Shown: positions 46,722-59,115, counted from the first letter of the stretch. The stretch: DNA of 64,000 nucleotides from Gerris lacustris (GCA_951217055.1 OX578279.1:29972173-30036172), one strand, 5' to 3'. The notes: a model not told the origin generated them from the letters alone. Numbers and translations are program-made.

Positions 46722-47130
46722 ATATGTGTGAGGCTCTCACGCATTAGAAGTGAAACTTAAGTTCTAGAATGCATTGCTCTTTAACATTTTTTTGACGAAT
46801 TTATTATTTCAGGATTAAGAAATGGTTATGGGAAATTTAATTGAAAAAAAAAATTGCTACGCTAAGGCAACCACATTTATTCCAATAAAAATAAATGTTT
46901 GTTTTGATTTGCTGGTCTTTAAATAGGAAAAAAATTGCTACGCTAAGGCAACCACATTTATTCCAATAAAAATAAATGTTTGTTTTGATTTGCTGGTCTT
47001 TAAATAGATATAATACAATTAATCTGTAAAAATGATACACTTGGACGAGTCTCGAATCGCAAACTTCGTTACACGATTTCACTATATGAAAAAATTCACT
47101 CTACCGCCACCAAAGCAGTTTCACTTCAAA
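46722..47130 (+). repeat. Dispersed repeat F2 with internal 81-bp duplication
   Basis: Matches 17455-17790 from TGTGAGGCTCTCACGCATTA to TTCACTACATG-equivalent sequence. In this copy the segment from ATTGCTACGCTAAGGCAACC to GCTGGTCTTTAAATAG occurs twice in tandem, at 46853-46926 and 46934-47007 (offset 81). Confidence 0.65.
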
Positions 47131-47253
47131 AAAAATATAATTTTAGTTGTCGTTATGAAGCCTGGGATACAAGGTGATAAAATGAAACCCAAAAGAGAAT
47201 GCAAGCACACAATGCATATATGATATGCGGGGAAAGTATCTAGTAAAAATTAA

Positions 47254-48318
47254 CCCTCAACTGCCCAACTTATTTTTTTGGGGAATTGTTTGTTTTTTCC
47301 TGGGGATTTTGTCTAATAAGAGGTCCCTTAATATGTAAAAAATGTTTTAAAAAATTGAAAAAAAATCCTTACCCCAAATTTGGGCTGTTGCCATATGGCA
47401 ACGCTAGGACATTAGCCCTACAGTTTTTTATCTCAGTAAATGTTTTAATAATTTCTTTTACAAAATGTATGTAAAATATATTTTTGGTTAAAAAGCACAA
47501 ATAATACTAATAAAATAAATAAATTTATTTAAAAGAACGAAAAAGTAAATTTAATTTTTTTTTCATTATTTGTATTATGTATCATGTTGTTTATCTGTAA
47601 ATTTATGTAATTATTTCTTAATTTTTTGTTTTATGCATGTGTTTCTGTTATTACCTTTAAAAATATATATGTATTATTCAATTGTAGTAGAAAAATATAG
47701 ATATTATTATATACATATTATTTTTAAAAGAATAGTCCAATACTATTTGTTACTAATTAATTATATTTATTTATTCAACAAAAATAATTACAAGATTTAG
47801 AGACTAATTGAGAAATATTTAGAAAATAATCAATAAAAAATGAACATTAGGCAAAAAAACATCAAAACTTTGTACATACATATGACAATAAAATTATGAC
47901 TTAGAAAAAAAAACTGTAAGGCTAATGTCCTAGCGTTGCCATATGGCATCTTTCAAATTGACGCTCAATTTAGGGCAGAAAAATTATATTTTGTGAAACT
48001 GCAATAATTTTATATTTTTAATCATTCTTTAGTCTAATAGTTTCATTACCAATAATAAAATTATTTAATTAATTAATTAATTTAAAAAAAAAAAAATTCT
48101 TTCCGTGTCACAAATTTAGAATAACCCATTATTTAAACCTGTCGTGTCGCATACGTGTTGCACAAAACAAATAAATATAATGATGAAAAATCAATTTAGT
48201 CCTTCTTTTGACATAATATTAACATTTAAAAAGTTTAATATTAACTTGGACCTCTTCAGACAATAATAAAGGGAGGGGGTTTAGCTGTTGCCATATGGCA
48301 ACGCTAGGTTATTAAGGG
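47254..48318. mobile_element. piggyBac-like MITE, 1065 bp
   Basis: Bounded by TTAA at 47250-47253 and 48319-48322, with CCCTCAA and TTAAGGG ends, the TTAA/CCCT signature of piggyBac. Inverted subterminal blocks carry GTTGCCATATGGCAACGCTA (47387-47406) and the reverse block at 47913-47950; a third copy sits just inside the right end (48286-48307). No transposase. Confidence 0.6.
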
Positions 48319-48322
48319 TTAA

Positions 48323-49978
48323 GATAAATATTTTAATTATTGCTTTGCCAGTACAAACAAATAATACAAATACATCAAAATTATTTAATTTTTAACTCTG
48401 ATCTCAGTCAAACTTATTAGTTTATTTTTAGCCATAAAGTGGTACTTATTTATGTCTATATTAATTTATATGAGAGAAAATTTGTAGTCTGTATTTAAAT
48501 AGTTGCTATTACATAAGCAGCATGTTTTAATTTTTAATAATCAATTTATTTGTATTTAACACTAAACCCATTGAAGTTGAAACTGTTGAAGTTATATTTT
48601 ACTAATCAGCAGTTTTCTAGAAGAAACCAAATTTTATAAAGCCTGGTTTACATGATCTAAGTATACTTGGTCCAAGTAGTGGAGCTTATAAGTTGTGAAA
48701 TGTTTCCTCTAGAACTTTCCAATTAAATTGTACTTATTAGGTTTTATAACAGTAGGTATAAACAATTGTCATTTTTTGACACTTCGTTCTCATAATTTGA
48801 CAGGTTAGGGCCATTGTTTTCATCAATCTACTAAAAAAAAAAAAATGGGGCCTGTCCAACTCAACTTGGATGTCCAAGTAAACTTTGATAGCCTGTTTAC
48901 ATGATCCAAGTAGAATCAAAGTACAGTCAAAGCTGACTTGGTCCAAGTATACTTTGAATATATAAGGCTTAAACGATTTGACAAGAATCATGGTGAGTCA
49001 TTAAATTTTTATCTATTTCTGTATTGACACATCTTTGATTATTAGGGCTTAAAGAGCATGCAGCTAAAATTCTTAAGAAAATTTAATGTTTCATTTTGAT
49101 AATTATTGGGAATAATAGCAATACTTAGAGTAATAATAATATAGTATTTATGTATATGTAAAAAACAATAATAAATATGAATATATCAAATAAATAAATG
49201 ACATCCACCCAGGGTACTCAAATATTTTTTTATTTTAAAGAATGTATTTTTATTTTTGGAACGAAGTTCCTTATGGCACATTCTGGAGCCCGGGAGTGAA
49301 TCCGAAAAAAACGACCAAAATCACCGTCACAAAATCATCGTCACAAAATCACCGTCACGAAATCTACGGATGACGATAACTTGTGTAAAAGTTGACCGAC
49401 TAAGTTGAAATTTGGTACACATGTCCATATAATAAATAAAAATGTTTATTAAGTAAAGCATACATAAATATTCTAATGTTTCAATTTGAAATAAAACATC
49501 GTAAGGTTTGGCCAATGGCCGTTAACCTGGAGTTGGTCGAACTAATAGAGATTGCTTATATTATGTACTAACCTTTTGTAACATAAATATAACTACATAT
49601 AACTATAAATATAAGCAGAACACAATAAATACCTAGTATACGTGAAAAACATATTATATAAAAACATAACTAACACTACAATTTTTATACATACATATAT
49701 ATACAAACACACTCATACACATATACCCACATACATACAGGGTGTCCCAACTTAAGACACACTGTATATATTAATTTTAAATTACAGTAAATTTATATTA
49801 TAATGATAATGAATGGACCAAATATCCTTGACAAAAGTTAATATCTATTTTTTTTTTAATAAATTAATTACATGCATAAAACAATTAAATAAATATAATA
49901 TCATTAAAGAGAAAGAAAGAAGAAAAAAATAAATAAATATTCTCTATAAAGAGAGAGAGAGAGAGAGAGAGAGAGAAA
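48323..49978. other. AT-rich stretch, small repeats only
   Basis: GTTTACATGATCYAAGTA-type blocks occur at about 48648 and 48896. A short run of CACCGTCACAAAATCA-type units lies at 49320-49365. TACAGGGTGTCCCAACTTAAG at 49737-49757 resembles a mariner end without a clear partner. (GA)n lies at 49955-49977. No gene. Confidence 0.45.
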
Positions 49979-50880
49979 TTACCAATACTCTAGCCCCTGT
50001 GCTAAAATATTTCTATAAGGAAGGGCTAATTTTAAATATTTGACTAAAGATGTCCATGGGATGCAGCCATTCAGAATATTGAGCACTTGCTCTCTCTGTA
50101 AATATTCCTCTCCTAGACATATTTTCCTGTAATACTTTAAGCTAGGACACTCACCAAGGAAATGTACTATGTCCTCTTTTACATTTTTGTCACAGTTGAG
50201 ACAGTTATAATCTTCGTTAGCTAGCCACAACTTACAGTTGAGGTTTAGCATTTAACTCCTAGCTAACATAATTAGTCTCTTCGACTTATTATCAATATCT
50301 GTATTAAATAAATAGTCAGGAGTTCGATCATGGTTCAATTCTTTATAGATCAGATGGAATCGGGCCTCCTCTATTCTTAGCTTACATTCGTCATTGAAGC
50401 TATTTTCTTTAACCTGAAGCCAGGCTCCACATCACTTTAATCCATTGATTTCTCTTATCAAATCCATCCTCGAATTCCGTTCCTATTTCTTTCCCTCTTT
50501 CAAGCCAGGTACTAAACCAAGGTATTTTTTTATTTGAACCTAATCTTGCTAATTGATAAGGCAATCTGTCCTCTTCCATGCTAAATACTCTTCGCAAAAA
50601 TGTTATGTGCATTTTTACTGTGAAAAAGTGTAGTGGTAACAAGTCGGTATCTCTATATATTATGTGATTCGGAGTGTTGTAGGGCAGTTTCAAACTCTTT
50701 TTTACAAAAAATCTTAACAGCTTCTCTACGACCTCGTACTTCTCGTATCCCCACAATTGCGCAGCATATCAAAGCACGGACCTTGCTACACTATTAAATA
50801 TATCGGCTTTGATCGTAAAACTGACATCTGAGTGACACAATACATTCCTCCAAATGTTATTGATTACGCTTTTAGATGTA
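49979..50880 (-). pseudogene. LINE ORF2 C-terminal fragment
   Basis: Read right to left: VINNIWRNVLCHSDVSF, IFNSVARSVL, a stop, then YAAQLWGYEKYEVVEKL and FFVKKSLKLPYNTPNHIIY, the region following the reverse transcriptase domain of many insect LINEs. After a frameshift near 50412 it continues as LRIEEARFHLIYKELNH, then a stop near 50250. It ends with CLNCDKNVKEDIVHFLGECP, a C-x2-C...H-x4-C zinc knuckle typical of LINE C-termini. Several stops and one frameshift show it is dead. The reverse transcriptase core is missing here; the RT piece at 52110 is in the opposite direction and must come from another insertion. The clade (CR1/Jockey-like or related) is a guess. Confidence 0.75.
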
Positions 50881-51269
50881 TTCAATTACTTCTATGACCA
50901 TCCCTCTCTACATCAACAACCTTCACAAAGCTAAGGGGCAGCAAAAACCTTGTCTCCTTCCATCATATCAAATGACGTCTCCAAACCTCAGTAAGATAAT
51001 AGGCAAATAAATACTTAAATATGTTGTTCTTTTAAAAATTGGAAAATTATTGTTTCCTTGAAGCTTTGTATTTTGAAAAGTATAATGTATGAAAAAAAAA
51101 TTATTGCTTAAAAAAAGATCTGAATAATTCTTTGACAGATTTGATGGTGAAGAGTATCAGAGCAAAAACTGAGATAAGTCAGAAATTACAGCGGTTTTTT
51201 GGGCCTCCTAGAGTTACCACAGGGTCTGAGTGGTCGAAAAATTTGGGTTTTAACTAGGGCTCAGGTACA

Positions 51270-52021
51270 TAGGGGATAGCAGGGTTGGTTGGGACAGTGT
51301 GATGAATTGGACACTGTTGTTTTTGGTTGAAAAGAAGGTAAGATTAGCAACCCTGGTGGACCAGTCAGTAGCTCTTCAATCCCTCAAGTGGTCTGACGTA
51401 TTGTTGATTACCATTAATTTTTTAAAAAAATAATTTCGATTTGGAGGCAAGCTGATATAAAAATTGAGACCTACGTCGGAAGCATTCCAGCCCCTCTACA
51501 ATATTTGTCGGAGTCACTACTATTTTTGTCTGGTAATGGATTTATTTACAAATCACTTTGGTTGCTTACTGTGGAACAATGGGTTCCAATGTTGTCTGCT
51601 TTTTTTTTTTTTTTTTAAATGGTGACGAGGGATGAGTTGAACAGTATGTCCCATTCATCCCCCATATTACACACAAATCATACCTATTTTTTCTTTTGGT
51701 TGCCTACTTTCTTTCTTATTTATTATTCCTTCTATTTAAGTACTCAAATGAATTGTTTTCATGATTTCTGTTGCAAAAGCAGGAGTATGGGTATGTGTCC
51801 AAAGTAACCCACCCCTGTGTCCAATGTATACATTGGACAAAGTGAAGGTTTTGGAAAAACATAAAAAATAGTATGATAATGTTTTTTTAAGTCGCTGTAA
51901 GTCTAGAATATGTTAGTTAGGATCTCTATGAATGATAATCACACAAAAGCGAAAAAGTTGATGCAAAACTGTGGCTCTCACGGGCTCTAAAAAGTGTCCT
52001 AACCAACCCCACTCTCCCCTA
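51270..52021. mobile_element. TIR element of about 750 bp
   Basis: Ends TAGGGGATAGCAGGGTTGGT and ACCAACCCCACTCTCCCCTA are inverted with a few mismatches, and the similarity continues through TGGGACAGTGT and its partner AGTGTCCTA. The target duplication is unclear. Interior frames show no transposase. Confidence 0.55.
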
Positions 52022-52109
52022 CCATATACCCAAAAAGAAAGTTTTTATGACCTTTTGAAAGGTAACCCCCTTTTTCAGTACTTGCCAACTGATCTAAACA
52101 TCAATTATT

Positions 52110-52640
52110 TGTTGACTTTCGCAGAGGTTTTTACAGGTTGAAATTATATAATATGTAGTTTGATGAAAGGTTATGATATTACGAATAAGCAAATAAAATT
52201 AACGAAGATTATTTTGGATGGATCTACAACTAAGGTAGCAGTAGCTGGGAAGATTAGTGAGCCTTTCTCTATGAATACAGGTTTAATGCAAGGTAATTCT
52301 CTCTCTGCTGTATTGTTTAATCTTGTTCTTCACATAGTAGTAGAAAAGATGGGAGTTAATGGTAATATCCTCTATAAATCCCAGCAGGACGGAGCTTATG
52401 CAGATAATAATGATATTGTTTTTATGGGTAGATCTATAGTAGCGTTAAGAGAATTACTGACGGTGTTGAAGAAGGATATAAGGTTTGAGAATGAATGAAG
52501 GAAAAAATATCTGCTGCCAAGAATAGGAGAAGACTCCAAAACCTGACCACCGATAACTACAATTTCAAAGTATTATCTAGCTTTACAACTTAGGAGTTAA
52601 AGTTAAGAACCAAAACTTGCTTGCTGGGGAAAACCAATCT
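52110..52640 (+). pseudogene. LINE reverse transcriptase fragment
   Basis: The longest intact piece (52160-52498) reads ITNKQIKLTKIILDGSTTKV, then NTGLMQGNSLSAVLFNLVLH, the conserved G-L-x-Q-G-x-x-L-S-x-x-L-F-N-L-x-L motif. It continues with GAYADNNDIVFMGRS, the catalytic box where Y-A-D-D is expected. The second catalytic aspartate is replaced and an extra residue is present, so the enzyme would be inactive. A further trace NRRRLQNLTTDNYNFKVLSS follows the stop at 52498, and LLTFAEVF-type decayed sequence precedes the frame. It corresponds to the palm domain of a non-LTR retrotransposon RT. Confidence 0.8.
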
Positions 52641-53192
52641 GTCTCCAGTTGTAAAAATAAAATTGATTCAGCATCCATATGGATATTATGTCAATTTAAG
52701 TTTATAGAACACAATTCACCCTCCTTTTAGACTACATATATATATGATTACATGTTTAGACCAAGAGAAAATAAATATTTATATATAGTTTTCAATACAT
52801 AAAACAATTTAAAAAAAGGGTTCACCATCAAGGAGGAGGGAAAAAATTATTTAATTTGTTTTTAATAACATTTTCTTTGTCAAAAACTATTACGGCTGGA
52901 GCATTGTGATAAGAGTTTTTCTTTCTTTAGGAAAAAATAAGGTTCATATTTCACACACTCTATTTAGTCCTCTATAAAGCTGTTTGAATTTCTTTTTCTA
53001 AAAAAGAAAACTCAAGAACAACCAAAAAAGCAGAGAATGTGAATACATTAAGAAGAATTAGTGAATTTTGTCTGCTTTAAAATTATACTTTTTACTCCCA
53101 AACAATTCTATTGTAAGTCAATGAAAATATTATTGATTTAAAACAAGTAAGGCGCTTCACGTAAGTACATAAAGTGGTAATCGCCGGTTTCT

Positions 53193-53511
53193 GTACAATT
53201 AAGTTAAAATTATTAAATGTAAAATTTGAATATGTAGTTGCATATTTTTTTCCTACACTTCAATACCTTTATATTGATGTATAACAAGTTATGGTGACTA
53301 AAAACTTTTTTTAGTCGCCCGCCATATTGGCCGCCAACTTGGAACTATTAAGTGTGAAAACTCCAAAAAGTGTACAGTTCTCATAAATGCCGAGATGCAA
53401 CTGTGTGCCGAATTTCATGTTCCTAGCTACAGTAGTTTATGAATTGAAACATGCCAATGGACAGACAGACAGACAGGGCCGTTATATAAGGTTTCTTTTC
53501 GTACAGAAACC
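53193..53511. mobile_element. Small TIR element with GGTTTCTGTAC ends
   Basis: Ends GGTTTCTGTAC and GTACAGAAACC are inverted. The right subterminal part reads GACAGACAGACAGACAGGGC, similar in layout to the right end of the element at 18225-20066 (GACAGACGGACACAGGAACG), and both carry CGCCATATTGG or CGCCATCTTGG words. The two are probably related families. Confidence 0.55.
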
Positions 53512-54654
53512 TAAAAGTAGGCCTAAACCACAAGTGGGATAGGGCTGGGTTTGGAAAACCTCCATATGACTATGATAGAGGTATTTGAGTCCCATGTTTT
53601 CTTTTATTAACTTTATTCTTTTACTAACTTTAGTTGTGTAAACAAAATACATAATTTTTTTTTTGGAGAGTTTTATAGAGATCTATTTGCCTTTTAAGTC
53701 TTTCCAGTGCCTTATAAGCCAACATTGATTCCTTAATATCCAGTTACAAACAAAAGTTTTAAAAAAAAGTATAGCCAAATGTGTCTAAATTGATGGAAAA
53801 ACTCTTAATGACCCAAAAAGAGGCAATTTTAAAAAACATTTAACTCATATCCCAATTTTGCCTCATTTGACTAAATATGTTGGACTAAAGGTGTAGTTAG
53901 GGTATATTTTGCATATTTTATTGATGACACGTTCCCAAGACATTATTGCTATGCTATCCCATTGACTTGAAGTTTTAATTACATACTTATTAACTTCAGC
54001 ATTTTTTTCTCTCGCTTCCCTTCCACTTAAATACTAATTTGATTAGGTATAAGAATCCTCTAGACCAGCGTTTCCCAACCTTTTTGACGCCGCGACCCTA
54101 TAAATTTCTCGTTAACATTTTCACGACCCTACCTTAAATATAGTGTATTGCATATTGCATAATCAAAGGATTGCAGGGTTATAAATGGCCCCAAGAGTCT
54201 GAATTCTACTGTAATCATTACTGGATTAGAGAGGAGGGACGAGGGACTGCAGGCTGATTTAGTTATTTTAAAAATAAAACTGACCACATTGGCCATCTTA
54301 AAAAGGTTAATAGCATTGCTTGATTTGTTTATTTTTTTATTGTATTTGTTTTGAATTACCTATATCAGTTTTGTATTATATAAAGAGCTTAATTTCTAAA
54401 TGTTTGGGCTGTTTTTTTTTTTTTTTTTGTTTTATTAAGAAAAGAGATCTAAAAGCTTCTAGGAAGTTTTATTGCTCCTCATTGCAATAACCAATATTTT
54501 GTCTCTTGATTTTTGTCAACCGTTCAAGTATTCGTTTTTATCATTTTGTAATAAATATATCGATATAATTTTATTATTTTTCCTTTATTAGATTAATATA
54601 AATTTGTATACCTCCAATTCCATTGAACTATATTATGTTTTTCAATTTTTAAGT

Positions 54655-54765
54655 TTTTGGTAGTTTTCATACTACGGAAAGTTAAATTTTAATTTAAATC
54701 AAATTATAATTATTATTAACTACGGGAAACAGACAGTGAAAAATACACTCCTGTGCCGGGATATA
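54655..54765. repeat. Fragment of the tRNA foldback family
   Basis: TGGTAGTTTTCATACTACGG, then TTTTAATTTAAATCAAATT and AACTACGGGAAACAGACAG match 24300-24390. It breaks off after the first bases of the tRNA-like part (CACTCCTGTGCCGGGAT). Confidence 0.75.
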
Positions 54766-54825
54766 TTAATATATTATGTTTTTTTAAAAGCTTTACCTTA
54801 CCTTTAAAGGAAAAGTATTGTTTAA

Positions 54826-55457
54826 CCCTAGAACGACATACATGTTATTTTACGTAAACTCCACACAGGGGTCAGTGAGACCCCAATTAATTAATGGGTT
54901 AAATTAATTAATTAAACATTTTCTTTTTTAATTATTCATATATTTGTGTAAATATAATTTGTCATAATAAAAATACCATTTAATTTTGACCAAAACAAAT
55001 AAGGATTTTAAAATTAAATAGTATACATATATATTTTCATCAAAATGTTTTTAGAAAAATTTGTACTTTAAAAAAAATATATATATAATTTGATGATCGT
55101 GTAGATGTGTCTACTAATAGTAATAAAAGTTTTATTTTGGAACTTTTGACAGTCTTAAACATTTCAGCAGCACCCCCCAAAAATATAAAATAAGTTTTTT
55201 AAAACAATAAAAAATAAGACAGTTAACAGTGGTGTATGTAACAATTACGTCAATGGCACACAGGGGTCTATGTGACCCCAACTCTAATTCTAATGAATAC
55301 TGAAAGAAAACTAAAACTCACATTGGTATTGTTATCAGTATTTACACAGAAAGGTTCAAAGGTAAATTAGAAGGTTTGGAGAAATACAAATAAAACAAAA
55401 AAAAACTTAATTATAGTTTGTATGGGGTCTATGGGACCCCAATAAGTTGTTCTAGGG
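54826..55457. mobile_element. piggyBac-like MITE, 632 bp
   Basis: Ends CCCTAGAACGAC and GTTGTTCTAGGG are inverted and flanked by TTAA (54822-54825 and 55458-55461), the piggyBac target. Three palindromic blocks of GGGGTC...GACCCC type (about 54876, 55263 and 55424) mark the subterminal regions. No coding sequence. Confidence 0.85.
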
Positions 55458-55563
55458 TTAATTTATGCCTCTATAATTTCAAAGATTTTTCGCGACCCAA
55501 AAATATTTTGTCGCGACCCGGTTTTGGGTCGCGACCATAGGGTTGGGAAACGCTGCTCTAGAC

Positions 55564-57440
55564 AAGATTCTTCCTATAAGTTGTTTTCTCAAGAAAAATC
55601 CTAGCTTCCCAGATAATAGTACATAAATGATACAGTAGATTGGAGACAATGAGGGCCAAATATGAGAAAGTTTTTTCTGAAGTCAGTAACACACGATACA
55701 GCATAATTGACATTTTAGACTGAACTGTCTTACTAAATGCTAGTGACTCGTTCAAGCGACTGTATCATCTGAAATTTATCCCAAAACTGTCAACTGTAAG
55801 GCCTGCCAAATCATGAGTACGGCTTAAGTAGAAAAAAATGTTAATTGCATAATGAAATATGCACTTCTTTCCAAAGATTTCATAAATATCTGAAAAAGCC
55901 TATCCTATATATATATTTTTTTATAATTTTGTATTTTAGGCCTTATGCTGTCTAGGCAAAGCTAAGTTTTCATAAAATAGAAGATATTTACTAATCACTT
56001 ACTGATACACTACATTGAATTCTCATATTATAATAGATTAAAGTTCAGACCTGAAGATGTAATGTCAAAACTAATTGAAACTGTATACCATACCCATTTA
56101 GAGCAGGTAATTATTTTGTTAATTCCATAGTTAATACTTAGAATCTATGTGTGGTTAAATAAATGCACATCAATTTAACTGCAAATTAAATATATTATCC
56201 CCCCAAAGCAACAGTCTTACTTAAGCAAGGTAAAGCTTTTATTTAAATTACATATTGTTTTATATACTTGACTCACCAGTCTCGGCTGGCCTACAGCCAA
56301 GCCTTTGTCCATCGAGGGGACTCTTATAGTTAGTTTAAAAAAATATTTTTATTATGATAAGGTGGGGGGGGGGGGGATGTATAGTTTCTAGGAATATGCA
56401 ATGGTGCACAGTAAACCTTAATGATGGCTACCCAAGAATTAGTAGGATTGAGCTAGAAACTTATATTTTTTTTATTTCATTTTGTAGATTTGTATTTTTA
56501 ATAAAAATATATGCTTATTTTAACCTTTGTACCCATGCAACCTTAATTTGACATTCATGTGATATACATCACTTTACGTGTTAAGTACTTTATAAATTTG
56601 TACCTCTGTACCATAGGGTACCAAAATTATATTTAAAAAAAAAAAAAAATCCATAAAAATATTTTAACCCTTTATCCTGCAACAAACAGAAAAATCGGTA
56701 CAAAGATAGGTATACACAATTTTAAAAAAATAAACCAATAACAGAGTTTAGAAGTACAAATAAGGCCCCTTTAAATGATATGCAGCCTAATATCAAACTT
56801 GCAAAAAGTGGTCTCGTGCAAACGTTTACTCTTGTATTCTCAACAAAAGGATGAACTAATAAAATATAATATACTCAATTTAAAGAGCATTAATGTGAGA
56901 TTTAAGTGCCCAAACCAGAAATAAAAATATTTGCTGTACCTAAGTTACAACTGATAGAGATATGACAATAAGTTATAGGACCAAAGTTGTAGATCTTTTA
57001 AAATCAGTTAACGCTGGAGCAATCCATTTTTCAGAATGACTTGTAATTTAGGCGTAATAAGCTTCGAAAAGCTTCAAAGTTAGGTCCGCCATTTTTAATT
57101 TTTTAAAGGGCAAAGATTAAAAATTCCAACTTTTTGGAATTATTCCACCGGTTATACTGTAAAAACTACAAGTGTACCAAATTTCAAGTTCCTACCCATT
57201 CTAGAAGTGGGTAAATACTAATGTCAGTGAGTGAGTGAGTTAGCCATGTGGCTTTATAGTGGATAGATGATACTCTCAGGAGGAGATCTACTATTTATGC
57301 ACTCAGATGAATCCTTTGGCAATTTTACAAATAGATAATCTTGAGAATGAGAATAGATAATAGCTACATACAGATTTTAGGATAGTGGAAACTAAGAAAA
57401 ATGTTTAGAATAGAATTTAATAATAAAAAAAAAGTTATAC
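55564..57440. other. AT-rich stretch, no gene recognised
   Basis: 56001-56070 (ACTGATACACTACATTGAAT to CCTGAAGATGTAATGTC) is repeated at 60844-60910. 56275-56320 (GCCTACAGCCAAGCCTTTGT, then CCATCGAGGGGACTC) resembles the extreme 3' end of some insect LINEs. Otherwise unremarkable. Confidence 0.4.
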
Positions 57441-57461
57441 ATATAATAAAATAATAGTAAA

Positions 57462-57905
57462 AAACAAGCTTTTATTAAAATGCTCTAAAAAGAAGAAAAT
57501 AAACTTTAAATTGAATCAAACCCATCAATTTATTACATTACACAATTTATGCAATACTAGCGACTTGCCCTCGCTTCGCTCAGGATTCTACAATAAAAGC
57601 TTGTTGCGAAATTTACTTTTACTGTTGCTACTGTACTGTACAGTAGACAGTGTACAGTACAGTAGACATATACTTAATATTTTAACATATTTTACTTATG
57701 TCAAGATCAAGTTACATAATTATTGTATTCTTGTTTATCTACACAAGTAAATCTCGCGACAAGCTTTTATTGTAGAATCCGGAGCGAAGCAAGGGCAAGT
57801 CGCTAGTATCGCATAAATTGTGTAATGTAATAAATTGATGGGTTTGATTCAATTTAAAGTTCATTTTCTTCTTTTTAGAGCATTTAAATAAAAGCTTGTT
57901 TTTTA
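57462..57905. repeat. Palindrome with two outward-facing Helitron 3' ends
   Basis: Arms of about 140-150 bases (57462-57605 and 57755-57905) are inverted. Each contains a Helitron-like 3' end, GAGCGAAGC-AGGGCAAGTCG followed by CTAGT, one on the minus strand ending at about 57557 and one on the plus strand ending at about 57808. The DNA beyond each CTAGT is also palindromic (ATAAATTGTGTAATGTAATA and its inverse), so host flank was inverted together with the Helitron end. The centre (57610-57735) carries GTACTGTACAGTAGACAGTG-type repeats. Confidence 0.75.
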
Positions 57906-57988
57906 AAATGTTTTTTACAATTATTTTATTTTTGATTTTTTAGTTATCGCTGTGTTATTGTATATAAATGTTTCTTAACCTGTTCTGG

Positions 57989-58585
57989 TCATTTGCCCGT
58001 TAATTTAGTACAGTCTAGTTCTTCAATAAGGAAACCTTGTAGTGATTTGACTCTACTTAAGGCCATCTACGCTTGACCAGGAGCGGAGAGCTTTGAGCCT
58101 AAATAGACAATGGCGTGGTCGACAGTACTACCCTGCATTTTGAGTACTGTGCAAGCCCAGAATAATATAATTGGCAACTTCCTTCGTTCAGTACCGTGAC
58201 TATATTTTGCCGGAAATTGTACAGTCTTGGGTTGAAAAACTTGAACACAGTCTTTATCGAAGTCTATACGGACAGATGGTATGTCAGTATCATACATTTG
58301 TGATATGATTTCTGTAATATGTCCAATAGCGCCATTCACACGACCTTTGGACACATCTACATTGTAACACAAAATCACCTTGGCCCCAGCAAATATTTTT
58401 AATTCTTTAGGCAACCGTCCTGTCTTGTTTATATGGATGGTATAATATTATTTAAATCTATATTATAATTTATTCGAGTAGAATCTATAAGACTATATTG
58501 TGCTATTACTTTGTTAATAGTTACACCACGAGCATGGAAATGTTCGAGGACTGTTTTATTGTGATTGTATACTTGTTGGTATACC
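57989..58585 (-). pseudogene. Helitron helicase C-terminal fragment
   Basis: Read right to left: YNHNKTVLEHFHARGVTINK, VIAQYSLIDSTRINYNIDLN, then a frameshift near 58437 into RLPKELKIFAGAKVILCYNV and DVSKGRVNGAIGHITEI. It continues with FDKDCVQVFQPKTVQFPAKY and VLKMQGSTVDHAIVYLGSKL. This is the C-terminal part of the Pif1-like helicase of Helitron RepHel proteins, including the last conserved helicase motifs. One in-frame stop (58067-58069) interrupts the GQA-x-x-ALSRV motif. The frame then runs on as MALSRVKSLQGFLIEELDCT to a stop at 57989-57991. The Rep nuclease and the ATP-binding half are absent. It is a dead fragment. Confidence 0.85.
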
Positions 58586-58599
58586 TATGCCAAATGTGA

Positions 58600-59115
58600 A
58601 GTCATATTATTTTTCGTATTCCTATTCTTCTCAGCAAACCCTTTCATTTGATACCTATATCATGAGCGTGCTTAAAAAATAACTAGTCCACCATTTTGGG
58701 CCGTTCGCAATATTGGATTTTGAGGGAAGTAATTTTTTTTTCGTATTCTTCTCAGCAAACCCTTCCATTTAATACTCAAATCATAGGCATGCTTAAAAAT
58801 AACTAGTCCGCCATCTTGGGCCATCCACCATATTGGATTTAGAGTGAAGTCATTTTATTTTTCCTATTCTTCTCAGCAAACCCTTTCATTTGATACCCAT
58901 ATCATGGGCGTGCTTAAAAAATAACTAGTCCGCCATATTGGATTTGGAATGACTCCACTTAGCAAACCATGCATTGTCATCCAAACTAAACGTGTATACA
59001 AAATTGCAATTCAATTGGTTGAGGATACCTGCTTCAAAATTCAGTTGCAAGATTTGACCCCAACATACATACATACATTGCAAGTTAAATAAAAGCTTGT
59101 AAAAATAGCCCCAAT
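58600..59115 (-). repeat. Repeat F3 with tandem GATATGGGTATCAAATG units
   Basis: The inverse of 32428-32712: it starts on the minus strand with ACAAGCTTTTATTTAACTTG and continues into AATATGGCGGACTAG and GGTATCAAATGAAAGGGTTT. The last block is present in three diverged tandem copies of about 125 bases (near 58645, 58765 and 58885). Confidence 0.65.

Larger units (their letters stand above)
54066..55555. mobile_element. hAT element with nested insertions
   Basis: Ends CAGCGTTTCCCAACC and GGTTGGGAAACGCTG are inverted. The flanks CTCTAGAC at 54058-54065 and 55556-55563 are identical, a perfect 8-bp duplication. The right inner end has GGTCGCGAC and GTCGCGACC words. The interior holds a fragment of the tRNA foldback family (54655-54765) and a complete piggyBac-like MITE (54826-55457). 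No hAT transposase was seen. Confidence 0.85.

Noticed and set aside
48640..48975. Possible MITE with GTTTACATGATCYAAGTA blocks
   Set aside because: Direct and inverted blocks are mixed and no convincing pair of ends or target duplication could be fixed.
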